NCBI RefSeq assembly: GCF_900637185.1
Contig: NZ_LR134352.1
Coordinates: 3,834,001-3,898,000, forward strand
Direction: 5' to 3'
DNA from: Nocardia asteroides
GTDB lineage: Bacteria > Actinomycetota > Actinomycetes > Mycobacteriales > Mycobacteriaceae
Length of the DNA: 64,000 nucleotides
The translations under genes were made by a program, and so were the position numbers. Below, one piece after another: positions 34,057 through 42,849 of the stretch. How positions within the stretch are numbered: position 1 is the stretch's first letter; every line of letters begins with the position of its first letter. Below the pieces are notes generated by a model. It was not told where the DNA came from, did not search any database, and saw nothing but the letters and a program-made list of their open reading frames with translations.

Positions 34057-34312
34057 GGACCCCACCTTAGCGACGGCGCCGATTACCCACCCTGACCTGC
34101 GAACACTCCACAAGGGCCGGACGAAAGAGCCCCGCAGCCGCAGGACCGACGCTCGCCCATGGTGTCACCGGACGCGTACCCGCCCCCGAATTTGCGGCAC
34201 TCACGGCTGCGGGGTCACCGCCCGTCCCGGGGCCCGGACGGTGCCGCTGGTCACCGGCTGGGAGTACCGGCCCACCGGCGTGCCGCCGAGAGGACCGGGC
34301 CGCCCCCGCGTT

Positions 34313-34335
34313 GCGGCACAGTCTCGCTGTGCCGC
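34313..34335. terminator. Hairpin directly after the flavoprotein gene
   Basis: GCGGCACAG (34313-34321) pairs with CTGTGCCGC (34327-34335), a 9-bp stem with a TCTCG loop. It begins at the base after the flavoprotein stop, so it would end the leftward gntR-to-flavoprotein operon. The remaining 34057-34312 holds nothing I can identify. Confidence 0.6.
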
Positions 34336-37068
34336 TCATGCGTGCGCGTCGGTCAGGGCGGCGGTGCGCGTGGCGTCGACCGGTGTCCGGCCCGCCGCGA
34401 CCACAGCGCGCCGGGCATAGGCGCGGACATCGGCGTCCGGGTCTCCGACGGCCGTCTCCAGCGCGTCGACGGCGGCGGTGTCGCTCGGCCAGGTCGACAG
34501 GGCGAGGACGGCCGCCTTGCGTACGTCCAGATGACGGTCGGCCAGCGCGGCCGCCAGGGGCGGTACCGCCGCGTCCGGTGCGGCGCCTGCGAGTCCGCGG
34601 GCCGCGCCCACGCGCACCTGCCACGCCGAATGCTTCAACGCGGCAGCCAGTTCGGTGACATCCTCGGCGGCCGTTCCCAGGGCGGCAAAGGCGGTCAGTG
34701 CCGCCGCGCGTACCAGCGGATCGGGATCGGTGATCAGTGTCCGGATCACCTCCACCCCACCCGCGCCGATGGAGGCGAGGCCGTGGGCCACGGCGATCCG
34801 CACCTCGCGGTTGGCGTCGCCGGCGATCGTGGCGACCGCCGCCGCGTCGTCGAGCGAGACCAGCGCACGCACCGCCTCGATCCTGGCGCGGTGGTCCGGA
34901 TCATGCAGCGCCGCATGGAATTCCGTGGCCGACCCCGCGCGCAGCGCACGCAGCAGATCGATGACGGTGGCGCGCACCAGCGGGTCGGAGGAGCCGAGAT
35001 GATCGGACAGGGCGCCGGCGTCCGGCAGCACCTCCACCAGTTCGCGCAGGCTCTCGGTGGCGGCCCGGCGCACCGAGGCCGCCTCGTCGCCGAGCGCGCG
35101 CACCAGTTCGGGTGCGAACCCGTCGGGCGTGTTCTCGGTGAGCACCGACAGCGCCGCCACCCGCACGACCGGATCGGGGTCGGTCAGATAGGTCGAAACC
35201 TCCTCGACGCCAGGCGAATCCAGGGCGAGCAGGGTCACCAGGCGGGGGGAGGACGGTGAGGCCGCGACCGGCCGTTCGCGCACCGGCGCTTCCTGCGGCG
35301 CGCGCGTGCCGACCAGGTCGGGCTGGGCGATCACCTCGACGATCGGCTCGGCCGAGGGCACATCGTCGAGTCCGGGCACCGGCACCAGGTACGGCGCCAC
35401 CGAACGCTTCACGAACTCCATCGCCCCATCGGCGGTCTTGCGCAGGTTCAGGTGGAAGTTCCACGACTCGTCGTCGCGCTGGGGCAGATCGGCACGGTCG
35501 TGGTAGAGGCCCCAGCGGGATTCGGTACGGGTCAGCGAACTGCGGGCCGCCATCTCCGCGCAGTCTCGGATGAACGACACCTCCGCGGCCCGCATCAGCT
35601 CGTGCGGTGTGTGCGCGCCGATCCCGGCGACCTCACCGCGCATCCGCTCGAAGGTCTCCACCGCGATCGACAGCTTGGCCGCGGTCTTCGGCGGCGCCAC
35701 ATAGTCGTTGACGAACCGGCGCAGCTTGTACTCGACCTGCGGTTGCGGCGGGCCCTCGGGCTGGCGCAGCGGCCGGTAGATCAGCTCGTGGGCGTCGGCC
35801 AGCTGATCCTCGGGCAGCTCGCCCGGCGCCGCGACCCCGGCCAGCGTGGACGCGGCATGGGCACCGGCCAGATCGCCGTAGACGAACGCGCCGATCATGT
35901 AGTTGTGCGGCACGCACGCCAGATCACCCGCGGCGTACAGGCCGGGCACGGTGGTGCGGGCGTTCTCGTCCACCCACACCCCCGACGCGGAATGCCCGCT
36001 GCACAAACCGATCTCGGAGATGTGCATCTCGATGTCGTGGGTGCGGTAGTCGTGGCCGCGGTTGGCGTGGAAGGTGCCGCGAGTGGGGCGCTCGGTGGTG
36101 TGCAGGATCGACTCGAGGGTGGACAGCGTCTCGTCGGGCAGGTGCGAGACCTTCAGGTAGATCGGGCCGCGCGCGGATTCGATCTCCTGTTTCACCTCGG
36201 CCATCATCTGCCCGGACCAGTAGTCGGAGTCGACGAACCGCTCACCCTCGGCATTGACCTGATAGCCGCCGAACGGATTCGCGACATACGCGCACGCGGG
36301 ACCGTTGTAGTCCTTGATGAGCGGATTGATCTGGAAGCACTCGATCCCGGACAGCTCGGCCCCGGCGTGATACGCCATGGCGTAGCCGTCCCCGGCATTG
36401 GTGGGGTTCTCGTAGGTGCCGTACAGGTACCCCGACGCGGGCAGGCCCAGCCTGCCGCACGGACCCGTCGCCAGGATCACCGCCTTGGCGCCCACGGCGA
36501 CGAATTCGCCGGTGCGCGTGTTCAATGCGGCCGCGCCGACCGCCCGGCCGTTCTCGGTGAGCACCCGCACCGGCATCAGCCGGTTCTCGATCCGGATCCG
36601 CTCGCGCATGCTGCGCTGACGCAACACCCGGTACAGCGCCTTCTTCACATCCTTGCCCTCGGGCATGGGCAGCACATAGGAGCCCGACCGGTGCACGCGG
36701 CGCACCGCGTACTCGCCGTACTCGTCCTTCTCGAACTTCACGCCGTAGCGCTCGAGCCGCTGCACCATGGCGAAACCGCGAGTGGCGGTCTGGTACACGG
36801 TGCGCTGGTCGACGATGCCGTCGTTGGCGCGGGTGATCTCGGCGACGTAGTCCTCCGGCTCGGCCTTGCCCGGGATGACGGCGTTGTTCACCCCGTCCAT
36901 GCCCATGGCGAGCGCCCCGGAATGCCGCACGTGCGCCTTCTCCAGCAGCAGCACGTTCGCGCCGGCCTCGGCGGCGGTGAGCGCGGCCATCGTGCCCGCG
37001 GTGCCACCGCCGATCACGAGTACGTCGCAGTCGAGGCGTAGCCGGTCGGCCAGGTCGGGAATGTTCAC
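34336..37068 (-). CDS. AprA/fumarate-reductase-type flavoprotein fused to HEAT repeats
   Basis: A 910-residue protein. Residues 1-about 560 form a flavoprotein of the SdhA/FrdA/AprA family: FAD loop VIGGGTAG at 18-25, GYAMAYHAGAELSGIECFQINP, and VPGLYAAGDLACVPHNYMIGAFVYGDLAGAHAA. From about residue 610 to the end there are about nine HEAT repeats (DPDPVVRVAAL, DPLVRATVI, HLDVRKAAV and others). Standard family members lack these; they suggest a large binding surface. GTG 37068 overlaps the ATPase stop. With the ferredoxin at 40131 it resembles an AprBA-type pair, so it could reduce or oxidise a sulfur compound; the true substrate is unknown. Confidence 0.85.
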   Translation of the reverse strand: MNIPDLADRLRLDCDVLVIGGGTAGTMAALTAAEAGANVLLLEKAHVRHSGALAMGMDGVNNAVIPGKAEPEDYVAEITRANDGIVDQRTVYQTATRGFAMVQRLERYGVKFEKDEYGEYAVRRVHRSGSYVLPMPEGKDVKKALYRVLRQRSMRERIRIENRLMPVRVLTENGRAVGAAALNTRTGEFVAVGAKAVILATGPCGRLGLPASGYLYGTYENPTNAGDGYAMAYHAGAELSGIECFQINPLIKDYNGPACAYVANPFGGYQVNAEGERFVDSDYWSGQMMAEVKQEIESARGPIYLKVSHLPDETLSTLESILHTTERPTRGTFHANRGHDYRTHDIEMHISEIGLCSGHSASGVWVDENARTTVPGLYAAGDLACVPHNYMIGAFVYGDLAGAHAASTLAGVAAPGELPEDQLADAHELIYRPLRQPEGPPQPQVEYKLRRFVNDYVAPPKTAAKLSIAVETFERMRGEVAGIGAHTPHELMRAAEVSFIRDCAEMAARSSLTRTESRWGLYHDRADLPQRDDESWNFHLNLRKTADGAMEFVKRSVAPYLVPVPGLDDVPSAEPIVEVIAQPDLVGTRAPQEAPVRERPVAASPSSPRLVTLLALDSPGVEEVSTYLTDPDPVVRVAALSVLTENTPDGFAPELVRALGDEAASVRRAATESLRELVEVLPDAGALSDHLGSSDPLVRATVIDLLRALRAGSATEFHAALHDPDHRARIEAVRALVSLDDAAAVATIAGDANREVRIAVAHGLASIGAGGVEVIRTLITDPDPLVRAAALTAFAALGTAAEDVTELAAALKHSAWQVRVGAARGLAGAAPDAAVPPLAAALADRHLDVRKAAVLALSTWPSDTAAVDALETAVGDPDADVRAYARRAVVAAGRTPVDATRTAALTDAHA

Positions 37069-37808
37069 AGTGACTCCAGGATTCGGTCCCGAAGCGCCTG
37101 CCGGTCCACCGGCTCACGCGGGTCGGGCACCTCGACGAGCGCGCGCAGCGCACCGTCGCCGAGCACGGCGATCCGGTCGCCGAGCAGCAGCGCCTCGTCG
37201 AGGTCGTGGGTGACGAAAACGATCGTGGTGGGATGCGCGCGCCAGGTGTCGACGAGCAGGCGCTGCATCTCCGCGCGGGTCTGGCTGTCGAGCGCGCCGA
37301 ACGGCTCGTCCATCAGGACCGCGCGCGGGGCGCCGGCCAGGCTGCGGGCCAGCTGCACCCGCTGGCGCATCCCGCCGGACAGATCACGCGGCAGGTAGTC
37401 GGCGTAGCCGGTGAGCCCGACCTCGTCGAGCCAGCGGCGCGACCGGTCGGCGCGTTCGGCGCGCGGAACGCCCCGCAGCCGCAGCGCCAGTTCGACATTG
37501 GCGCGGGCGGTGCGCCAGGGCAGCAGCGCGTCGTCCTGGAATACCAGGGCGCGGTCGGCCGACGGCCCGGTGACGGTGTCGCCGTCGGCGCGGATGACGC
37601 CGCCGCTGGGACTGCGCAGCCCGGCGACCGCGCGCAGCAGCGTCGACTTGCCGCAGCCGGACTTGCCGACCAGTACCAGGATCTCCCCGGCCGCGATCTC
37701 CAGATCGATGCCGTGCACGACGGCCTTGGCGCCGTAGCTGATCCGCACCGATTCCAGGCTCAGCCGCATGCCCGCCGAGACGGCGGGCGCGACGGTGGTC
37801 GTGGTCAT
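37065..37808 (-). CDS. ABC transporter ATP-binding protein, SsuB/TauB type
   Basis: A 247-residue ATPase: Walker A GKSGCGKST, Q-loop VFQDDALLPW, signature DLSGGMRQRVQLARSL, Walker B VLMDEPFGALD, H-loop VTHDLDEA. ATG 37808 overlaps the permease stop (ATGA), and its stop overlaps the flavoprotein start. It powers the permease at 37805-38686. The sequence belongs to the nitrate/sulfonate/taurine importer group. Confidence 0.9.
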   Translation of the reverse strand: MTTTTVAPAVSAGMRLSLESVRISYGAKAVVHGIDLEIAAGEILVLVGKSGCGKSTLLRAVAGLRSPSGGVIRADGDTVTGPSADRALVFQDDALLPWRTARANVELALRLRGVPRAERADRSRRWLDEVGLTGYADYLPRDLSGGMRQRVQLARSLAGAPRAVLMDEPFGALDSQTRAEMQRLLVDTWRAHPTTIVFVTHDLDEALLLGDRIAVLGDGALRALVEVPDPREPVDRQALRDRILESL

Positions 37809-38686
37809 GACGCAACCTCTCTGGGCAGCCACCGGGTGACCCGGCGCCCCGCCAGTTCGACGATTCCGGAGGTGAGGAAGCCGAGTACGCCGATGGTGAT
37901 CATGCCGACGAACACGGCGGGGTAGTCGACGATGGTGTAGGACTGCCAGGTGCGGTAGCCGATGCCGAGCCGGCCCGAGATCATCTCCGCGGAGATGAGG
38001 CAGATCCAGGCCACGCCCATGCCGACCGACAGGCCGCTGAACACCCCGGGCAGGATGCCGGGCACCACCACCCGGGTCAGCACCTCCCGGCGGGAGGCGC
38101 CGAGCGTGCGCACGGCGTCCTCCCAGATGGTCGGCAGCGCGCGGGTGGCGTGCCGGGTGCTGACCAGCACCGGGAACAGCGACGCGGTGAAGGTGATGAA
38201 CACGATGCCCGACTCGTCGCTGGGGAACAGCAGGATCGCCACCGGCACCAGCGCGATCGCCGGGATGGGCCGGACCAGCTCGGCCAGCGGACCGAACACA
38301 TCCGCCAGCAGCCGCGAGCGGCCCAGCCCGATGCCTGCCAGGACACCGACCACCGCGGCCAGCCCGAACCCGGTGACGATCCGGATCAGCGACTGCGCCA
38401 CATCCAGGTAGTACTGCCCGGTGCCGAGGTGTTCACCGAACTCGGCGACGATCTCGGTGACGGTCGGCAACGTGTCGAACCGGAGCCCGGCGCGTACGTC
38501 GTTGGCGGTGAGCAGCTGCCACAGCCCCACGGCGGCGGCCACCGAGGCGACCCGGATGGTCCGGGACACCCAGACCGAAGCGCTTGGAGCGCTGGGGGTT
38601 TCGCTGCGGACCTGCGGCGCGGCGGCCGCCGGTACCGTGTCCGCCCCGGCGATCGCCGGGCCGTCCGCGGCGGTCGGCGCGCTCAT
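37805..38686 (-). CDS. ABC transporter permease, SsuC/TauC type
   Basis: A 293-residue membrane protein with a Pro/Ala-rich cytoplasmic N-terminus of about 40 residues and six predicted helices. The EAA loop reads EDAVRTLGASRREVLTRVVVPGILPGVFSGLSVGM, as in sulfonate/taurine permeases. It overlaps both the binding-protein stop and the ATPase start by four bases. It forms the channel of the second importer in this window. Confidence 0.88.
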   Translation of the reverse strand: MSAPTAADGPAIAGADTVPAAAAPQVRSETPSAPSASVWVSRTIRVASVAAAVGLWQLLTANDVRAGLRFDTLPTVTEIVAEFGEHLGTGQYYLDVAQSLIRIVTGFGLAAVVGVLAGIGLGRSRLLADVFGPLAELVRPIPAIALVPVAILLFPSDESGIVFITFTASLFPVLVSTRHATRALPTIWEDAVRTLGASRREVLTRVVVPGILPGVFSGLSVGMGVAWICLISAEMISGRLGIGYRTWQSYTIVDYPAVFVGMITIGVLGFLTSGIVELAGRRVTRWLPREVAS

Positions 38687-40113
38687 CCGCGGACTTCCGT
38701 CACGGCCTGGTCGTAGGAGACCGGCGCGGCGGCGGGATGGGCGGCCCGGTAGCGCTCGGCCGCGGCCTGGGTGGTGAAGGGCAGGTACTGTGTGCCGTCG
38801 CGCAGCCAGATCGCCTTGTCGGCGAACCAGCGGGTGCCCAGCTCGGCATCGGGCAGGTAGACGGCCCGGATGGTCTTGCCCTGCGCCTTCGCCGCTTGCA
38901 CGGCCCGCAGCAGGCAGCCGGGGTTCGCGGCGGGCTGCGGCTTGTCGGCGCCGTCGATCCAGACCTCACCGGCCAGCGCCGGATCGGTCACCGGTACCGC
39001 GCAGATCGGATCGGTGCCGGTCACCTTGCTCGGATTCACCCGCGAGGCGAGCGCGGTGTCGTAGTCGCCGCGCCCGGTCTCGGCGTAAGCCTGGCGCAGC
39101 GGCCCGTCCTGGACGAAAGCGTCGATGTCGAGGTCGGCGAAGTCACCGATCGACTTCAGGTAGGCCACATCGTCTTTGAACGCCGCGATCAGGTTCGGCT
39201 TGAGAGTGGTGTCGAAGCTGGTGCCGCCCGGCCCGTTGTAGAGGTAGACGACCTCCTGCGGCAACCCCGAGCCCTTGGCGACGAGATCGGCCGCCTCGAA
39301 CGGCTTCTCGTTGAGGAACGCCGTCGCGTCCAGCTGGGCGGCCAGGAAGGCCTGCAGCACCTCGGGGTGATCGGCGGCGTAGGCGCGCCGGGCGACCACG
39401 CCGTGGAAGGTCGGCACGTTCAGCTCGGCGCCGTCGTAGAGCAGTTTGGCCTTGTTCTGCTGCACCAGCAGACCCGGCCACGCCACGAACTGCGAGAGCG
39501 CCCCCACCTGATGCGATTCCAGTGCCGTCGCACCGACCTGGGGCTGCTGGTTGAGTACCTCCACACCCTTGACCGGGTCGATGCCGGCGCGGGTCAGCGC
39601 CTGCACGAGCGTGCCGTGTCCCGCCGACCCCACGCTGGCCGAGATCTTCTGCCCGGCCAGGTCACGCAGCGAGCGCGCGGGTGAATCATTGGCCACCACC
39701 ACCATGTTCAGCGCGCCCTTGGGGTTGTAGCCGGTGATCGACACCAGCTCGGTCCGCGCGCGTTCGTTGGCCTGCGTGCGGGATCCGTTGATCAGCAACG
39801 GGTAGTCGCCCATCGAGCCGATGTCGATCTTCTCCGCCACCATCTGCGCGGTGATCGGCGCGCCGGTGTCGTAGTCCTGCCACTCCACCTGGTACTTCGC
39901 GCCGCCGGCGTCGGTGATCTGCTGCAGCCGCTGCTCCAGGTAGCCCTGCGCCTTGAGCAGGGTGCCCGCGGTGACGGTGTTGATGGTCTTGGACTGATAG
40001 CCGACGACGACCTTGACGGTCCCGGCCGGTGCGGCGTCGGTGGTGTCGAGCGAGCAGCCCGCGGCGGTGAGCGCCAGCGCCAGCACGGCGGGGACGAGAC
40101 GAGTGATCTTCAT
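38683..40113 (-). CDS. ABC substrate-binding lipoprotein with NosL-like C-terminal segment
   Basis: A 476-residue lipoprotein with a signal peptide and lipobox LTAAGC (Cys20), then a two-lobe SsuA/TauA-type binding domain to about residue 350. The last 120 residues are extra: a conserved-looking block with Cys residues (AVPVTDPAL, NPGCLLRAV) ending LPFTTQAAAERYRAAH, which resembles the C-terminal part of NosL-type accessory lipoproteins. The frame extends beyond ATG 40113, but that start gives a correct signal peptide. It is encoded 17 bases after the ferredoxin. Confidence 0.8.
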   Translation of the reverse strand: MKITRLVPAVLALALTAAGCSLDTTDAAPAGTVKVVVGYQSKTINTVTAGTLLKAQGYLEQRLQQITDAGGAKYQVEWQDYDTGAPITAQMVAEKIDIGSMGDYPLLINGSRTQANERARTELVSITGYNPKGALNMVVVANDSPARSLRDLAGQKISASVGSAGHGTLVQALTRAGIDPVKGVEVLNQQPQVGATALESHQVGALSQFVAWPGLLVQQNKAKLLYDGAELNVPTFHGVVARRAYAADHPEVLQAFLAAQLDATAFLNEKPFEAADLVAKGSGLPQEVVYLYNGPGGTSFDTTLKPNLIAAFKDDVAYLKSIGDFADLDIDAFVQDGPLRQAYAETGRGDYDTALASRVNPSKVTGTDPICAVPVTDPALAGEVWIDGADKPQPAANPGCLLRAVQAAKAQGKTIRAVYLPDAELGTRWFADKAIWLRDGTQYLPFTTQAAAERYRAAHPAAAPVSYDQAVTEVRG

Positions 40114-40130
40114 GCGTGGAATTCCCGGGT

Positions 40131-40358
40131 TCAGCGGAGCAGATAGGGCATGTTGACGGTGACGGCGCCGGTGGGGCAGCGGGCCGCGCACGGCCCGCAG
40201 TACCAGCACTCGTCGACGTGCATGTAGGCCTTGCCCGAATCCTCGTGGATGGCAAGGGAATCGAGCGGACACATGTCGACGCACAGGGTGCAGCCGGTGA
40301 TGCACAGCGATTCGTCGATCGTCACGGGGACGTCGGCACGCTGGGGGACGAGTGCCAT
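40131..40358 (-). CDS. Ferredoxin with two [4Fe-4S] clusters (AprB-like)
   Basis: A 75-residue ferredoxin. The Cys sets are 19, 23, 26, 30 (C-x3-C-x2-C-x3-CP; the first spacing is one longer than usual) and 51, 54, 57, 61 (C-x2-C-x2-C-x3-CP), enough for two [4Fe-4S] clusters. Its ATG directly abuts the GntR stop. It presumably passes electrons to or from the flavoprotein at 34336-37068, like AprB with AprA. Soluble, no signal peptide. Confidence 0.88.
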   Translation of the reverse strand: MALVPQRADVPVTIDESLCITGCTLCVDMCPLDSLAIHEDSGKAYMHVDECWYCGPCAARCPTGAVTVNMPYLLR

Positions 40359-41123
40359 CTAGAGGACCTTCCATTCGGGTGCGCTGCGGGTGAGGCTGCC
40401 GCGCATGGTGATGCGGTCACCGCGCATGCGGATGTACTCGAGATCGACGGGACGGCCGTCGTCGAGGTGGGTGAGACGTTCGAGCATGAGCAGCGGGGCG
40501 CCCGCCGGGGTGTCGAGTGTGGTCGCGGTGTGCGGGTCGGCCGCGACCGCCTCCAGGGCGAGGTCGGCCTCGCCCAGCGACTGGCCGGTCACCTGCTCGA
40601 GCAGCACGAACACGTCGGTGGAGGCCAGATCGGCGGCCAGGACCGCGGCGCCGACATCGGGCGCGAGATAGGTCAGGTCCAGGCTCAGCGGCAGATCGGC
40701 CAGGAAGCGCAGCCGCTCGATGTAGACGACCTGGTCACCGGGCGCCAGCCCGAGCCTGCGCGCGACCGCCGGGGGAGCGGTGATGTGGGTGGCCGCGCGG
40801 ACCTCGTTGCGGACGGTGCCGTGCTGCTTGAGCGTCTCCTGCAGTCCCAGCAGCGCGTCGAGGCCGTGATCGTATTTGCGGGCCGCGACACGGGTACCGA
40901 CCTTGGGCGCGCGATCGATGAGCCCTTCGTCGCGCAACAGCGCCAGCGCCTCGCGGACGGTGTTGCGGGAGGTGCCGTGTTCGGCGGCGAGTTCCTGCTC
41001 GCCGGGCAACGCGCCCTCGACCGCGCCTGCCAGGATCTGGTGGCGCAGGATGTCTGCCACCCGTCGCGCCCGATCGGCGCGGTGGCCTCGGATCGGCGTT
41101 GCCGTTTTCTCGCTGACCTGCAT
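40359..41123 (-). CDS. GntR/UTRA-family regulator
   Basis: A 254-residue regulator with an N-terminal GntR winged helix (about 20-80: LPGEQELAAEHGTSRNTVREALALLRDEGLI) and a C-terminal UTRA effector domain (LSLDLTYLAP, LEQVTGQSLGEADLALEAV). It is the first gene of the minus-strand operon and abuts the ferredoxin start with no gap, so it probably represses its own operon until a substrate binds. Upstream DNA to 41320 has no gene. Confidence 0.85.
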   Translation of the reverse strand: MQVSEKTATPIRGHRADRARRVADILRHQILAGAVEGALPGEQELAAEHGTSRNTVREALALLRDEGLIDRAPKVGTRVAARKYDHGLDALLGLQETLKQHGTVRNEVRAATHITAPPAVARRLGLAPGDQVVYIERLRFLADLPLSLDLTYLAPDVGAAVLAADLASTDVFVLLEQVTGQSLGEADLALEAVAADPHTATTLDTPAGAPLLMLERLTHLDDGRPVDLEYIRMRGDRITMRGSLTRSAPEWKVL

Positions 41124-41268
41124 GAACAGCGACGATAGTGGCCGAAATGGGGCCGTCGGCCCGACGCGGATCGGGCCCGGATTCAGGGGATGTTTCTACG
41201 CCGGGTGGTCGTCGTCAGGACCTGCGGCGATCGGCCGGTGCGGCGGTATTGCGCCACCCCGGCCGGTG

Positions 41269-41307
41269 CGGGCGACATTCGGATCACGTCGATCGCAATG
41301 TCGCCCG
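41269..41307. terminator. Inverted repeat between thioesterase and gntR, candidate terminator
   Basis: CGGGCGACATT (41269-41279) pairs with AATGTCGCCCG (41297-41307), 11-bp arms around a 17-base loop. It begins 14 bases after the thioesterase stop in the direction of that gene, so a terminator is likely; an operator for gntR is possible. The rest of 41124-41268 shows only a short GGGCC-GTC-GGCCC palindrome at 41154-41166. Confidence 0.5.
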
Positions 41308-41320
41308 GCGACCGGTTCGC

Positions 41321-41995
41321 TCAGGGCTGGCCGGGCTTGAGGAGGATGAACAGTCCGTTGGCCTCCGCGCACAGGCGCTCGCCGTCGTGCATGGTGGCCC
41401 GCAGGTACACCTTGCGGCCGTCGACGCGCTCGACCCACGCGCGCACGGTCAGCTCCCGGTTGAGCGGGGTGATCGAGCGGTAGTCGATGGTCAGCGAGGC
41501 CGTGCGGGTGACGGCCGCGGTGTGCACCGCGGCGGTCATGCCCAGGATGTCGTCGAAGGCCACCCCGATCTGGCCGCCGTGCGCCGCGCTGTTGCCGCCC
41601 AGGTGGAAGGTCCGGAAGGTGAGCCGGGCGGTGACACCGTCCACGTCGGCGCTGTCGACGGTGTACGGCGGCAGCGTGATGTTGCCGCGCGAGGGCAGAT
41701 CGGTGCGGGTCCAGCTGGGCGCCGACCACTCGTCGACGACGGCGGCGTCGAGGCGGGCATTGAGCTGCTCGAGCGTCGCGATCGCGTCCTTGGCCAGCTC
41801 GTCGGACGGGTTGATCAGGCGCATCCGGTCCATCAGCTCGCGGGTCTGCTCGATCAGCTCGCCGTAGTGCGGGCCGCCGACCGTCTTGTCCAGCCCCGCC
41901 TCCTTGCGCTGCTGGATCAGCTCGGCGACCGGCCGGAAACCGCCTTCGTGGTGCTCTGCGTCCGGCAGCGAGTTGCCGACCTGTGTATCGTCCAT
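41321..41995 (-). CDS. PaaI-type hot-dog thioesterase
   Basis: A 224-residue protein whose C-terminal 120 residues form the PaaI/4HBT hot-dog domain (HLGGNSAAHGGQIGVAFDDILGMTAAVH, TASLTIDYRSITPLNRELTVRAWVERVDGRKVYLRA). The helical N-terminus of about 90 residues is longer than in standard PaaI. ATG 41995 is chosen; the frame allows a GTG at 42004 and no ribosome site is clear at either. It hydrolyses an acyl-CoA, substrate unknown. The HAD gene at 42187 is divergent from it. Confidence 0.85.
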   Translation of the reverse strand: MDDTQVGNSLPDAEHHEGGFRPVAELIQQRKEAGLDKTVGGPHYGELIEQTRELMDRMRLINPSDELAKDAIATLEQLNARLDAAVVDEWSAPSWTRTDLPSRGNITLPPYTVDSADVDGVTARLTFRTFHLGGNSAAHGGQIGVAFDDILGMTAAVHTAAVTRTASLTIDYRSITPLNRELTVRAWVERVDGRKVYLRATMHDGERLCAEANGLFILLKPGQP

Positions 41996-42186
41996 ATGCA
42001 ACACGTTATCGCTGTCGAGCTGGATGTTCGCGCTCGGTGTCCCACTCCGCGAGCCCCCGTGACACGACTCACCACCGCCGTCGCGGCTCTATTAGGCTTG
42101 GTGCCGATCACCGAACAGGTCTGTACGTACCGAAGCGCCGACGCGCCCGCGGGTGCCCGGCGGACGAACGGCGAAAGGCTGGGCGC

Positions 42187-42843
42187 ATGGGTATCGCGGC
42201 GGTTGTGTTCGACATGGACGGCGTGCTGATCGATTCCGAACCCATCTGGGAACAGGTCAGGCACGAGTATGTCGATCTCAAAGGTGGCCGGTGGCAACCG
42301 GATTCGCAACGCAAGATGATGGGCATGGCCACCCAGGAGTGGGCCGCGTACATGAGCGACGACCTCGGCGTCGCCATGCCGCTCGACGAACTCGCCACCA
42401 AGGTCATCGACCTGATGGCCGACCGCTACGCCCACCACGTCCCGCTGCTGCCGGGCGCGGTCGAGGCGGTGCAGCGGTGCGCCGGGCAGTGGAAGCTGGG
42501 CCTGGCCAGCTCCTCGCCGCGCAGTCTCATCGACCTGGTGCTGGCCAAGGCCGGGTTGCTCGAGTACTTCTCGGCGATCCTGTCCACCGAGGAGGTCGGC
42601 CGTGGCAAGCCCGCGCCCGATGTCTACCTGACCGTCGCGCAGCGGCTGAGCGTGGATCCGGCGCACTGTACCGCCGTGGAGGACTCCACCAATGGGCTGC
42701 TTTCCGCCCACGCGGCCGGGATGCGGGTGATCGCCGACCCACGCCCGGAGTTCCCGCCCGCACCGGACGCGCTGGCCCGGGCCGCCGTCGTCATCGGGTC
42801 GCTGGACGAACTCACCCCCGAGGTGGTCACCGGTACCGCCTGA
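42187..42843 (+). CDS. HAD-family sugar phosphatase / beta-phosphoglucomutase-like
   Basis: A 218-residue HAD hydrolase. Motif I is FDMDGVLIDSEP (nucleophile Asp9 and acid/base Asp11), motif II LASSSP, the motif III Lys is in GRGKPAPD, and motif IV VEDSTNG. It matches the GmhB/DOG/PGM-like subfamily (2-deoxyglucose-6-phosphatase or beta-phosphoglucomutase type). The Glu/Asp after DMDG does not distinguish phosphatase from mutase by itself. Start ATG 42187 with AAAGG upstream. It ends six bases before the convergent DinB gene. Confidence 0.87.
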   Translation: MGIAAVVFDMDGVLIDSEPIWEQVRHEYVDLKGGRWQPDSQRKMMGMATQEWAAYMSDDLGVAMPLDELATKVIDLMADRYAHHVPLLPGAVEAVQRCAGQWKLGLASSSPRSLIDLVLAKAGLLEYFSAILSTEEVGRGKPAPDVYLTVAQRLSVDPAHCTAVEDSTNGLLSAHAAGMRVIADPRPEFPPAPDALARAAVVIGSLDELTPEVVTGTA

Positions 42844-42849
42844 CCCCGG

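Noticed and set aside
35452..37041. 529-codon plus-strand frame opposite the flavoprotein
   Set aside because: Arg/His/Val-rich shadow of the flavoprotein gene.
38683..40374. Longer start for the binding lipoprotein
   Set aside because: Sequence before ATG 40113 overlaps the ferredoxin gene and would destroy the signal peptide.
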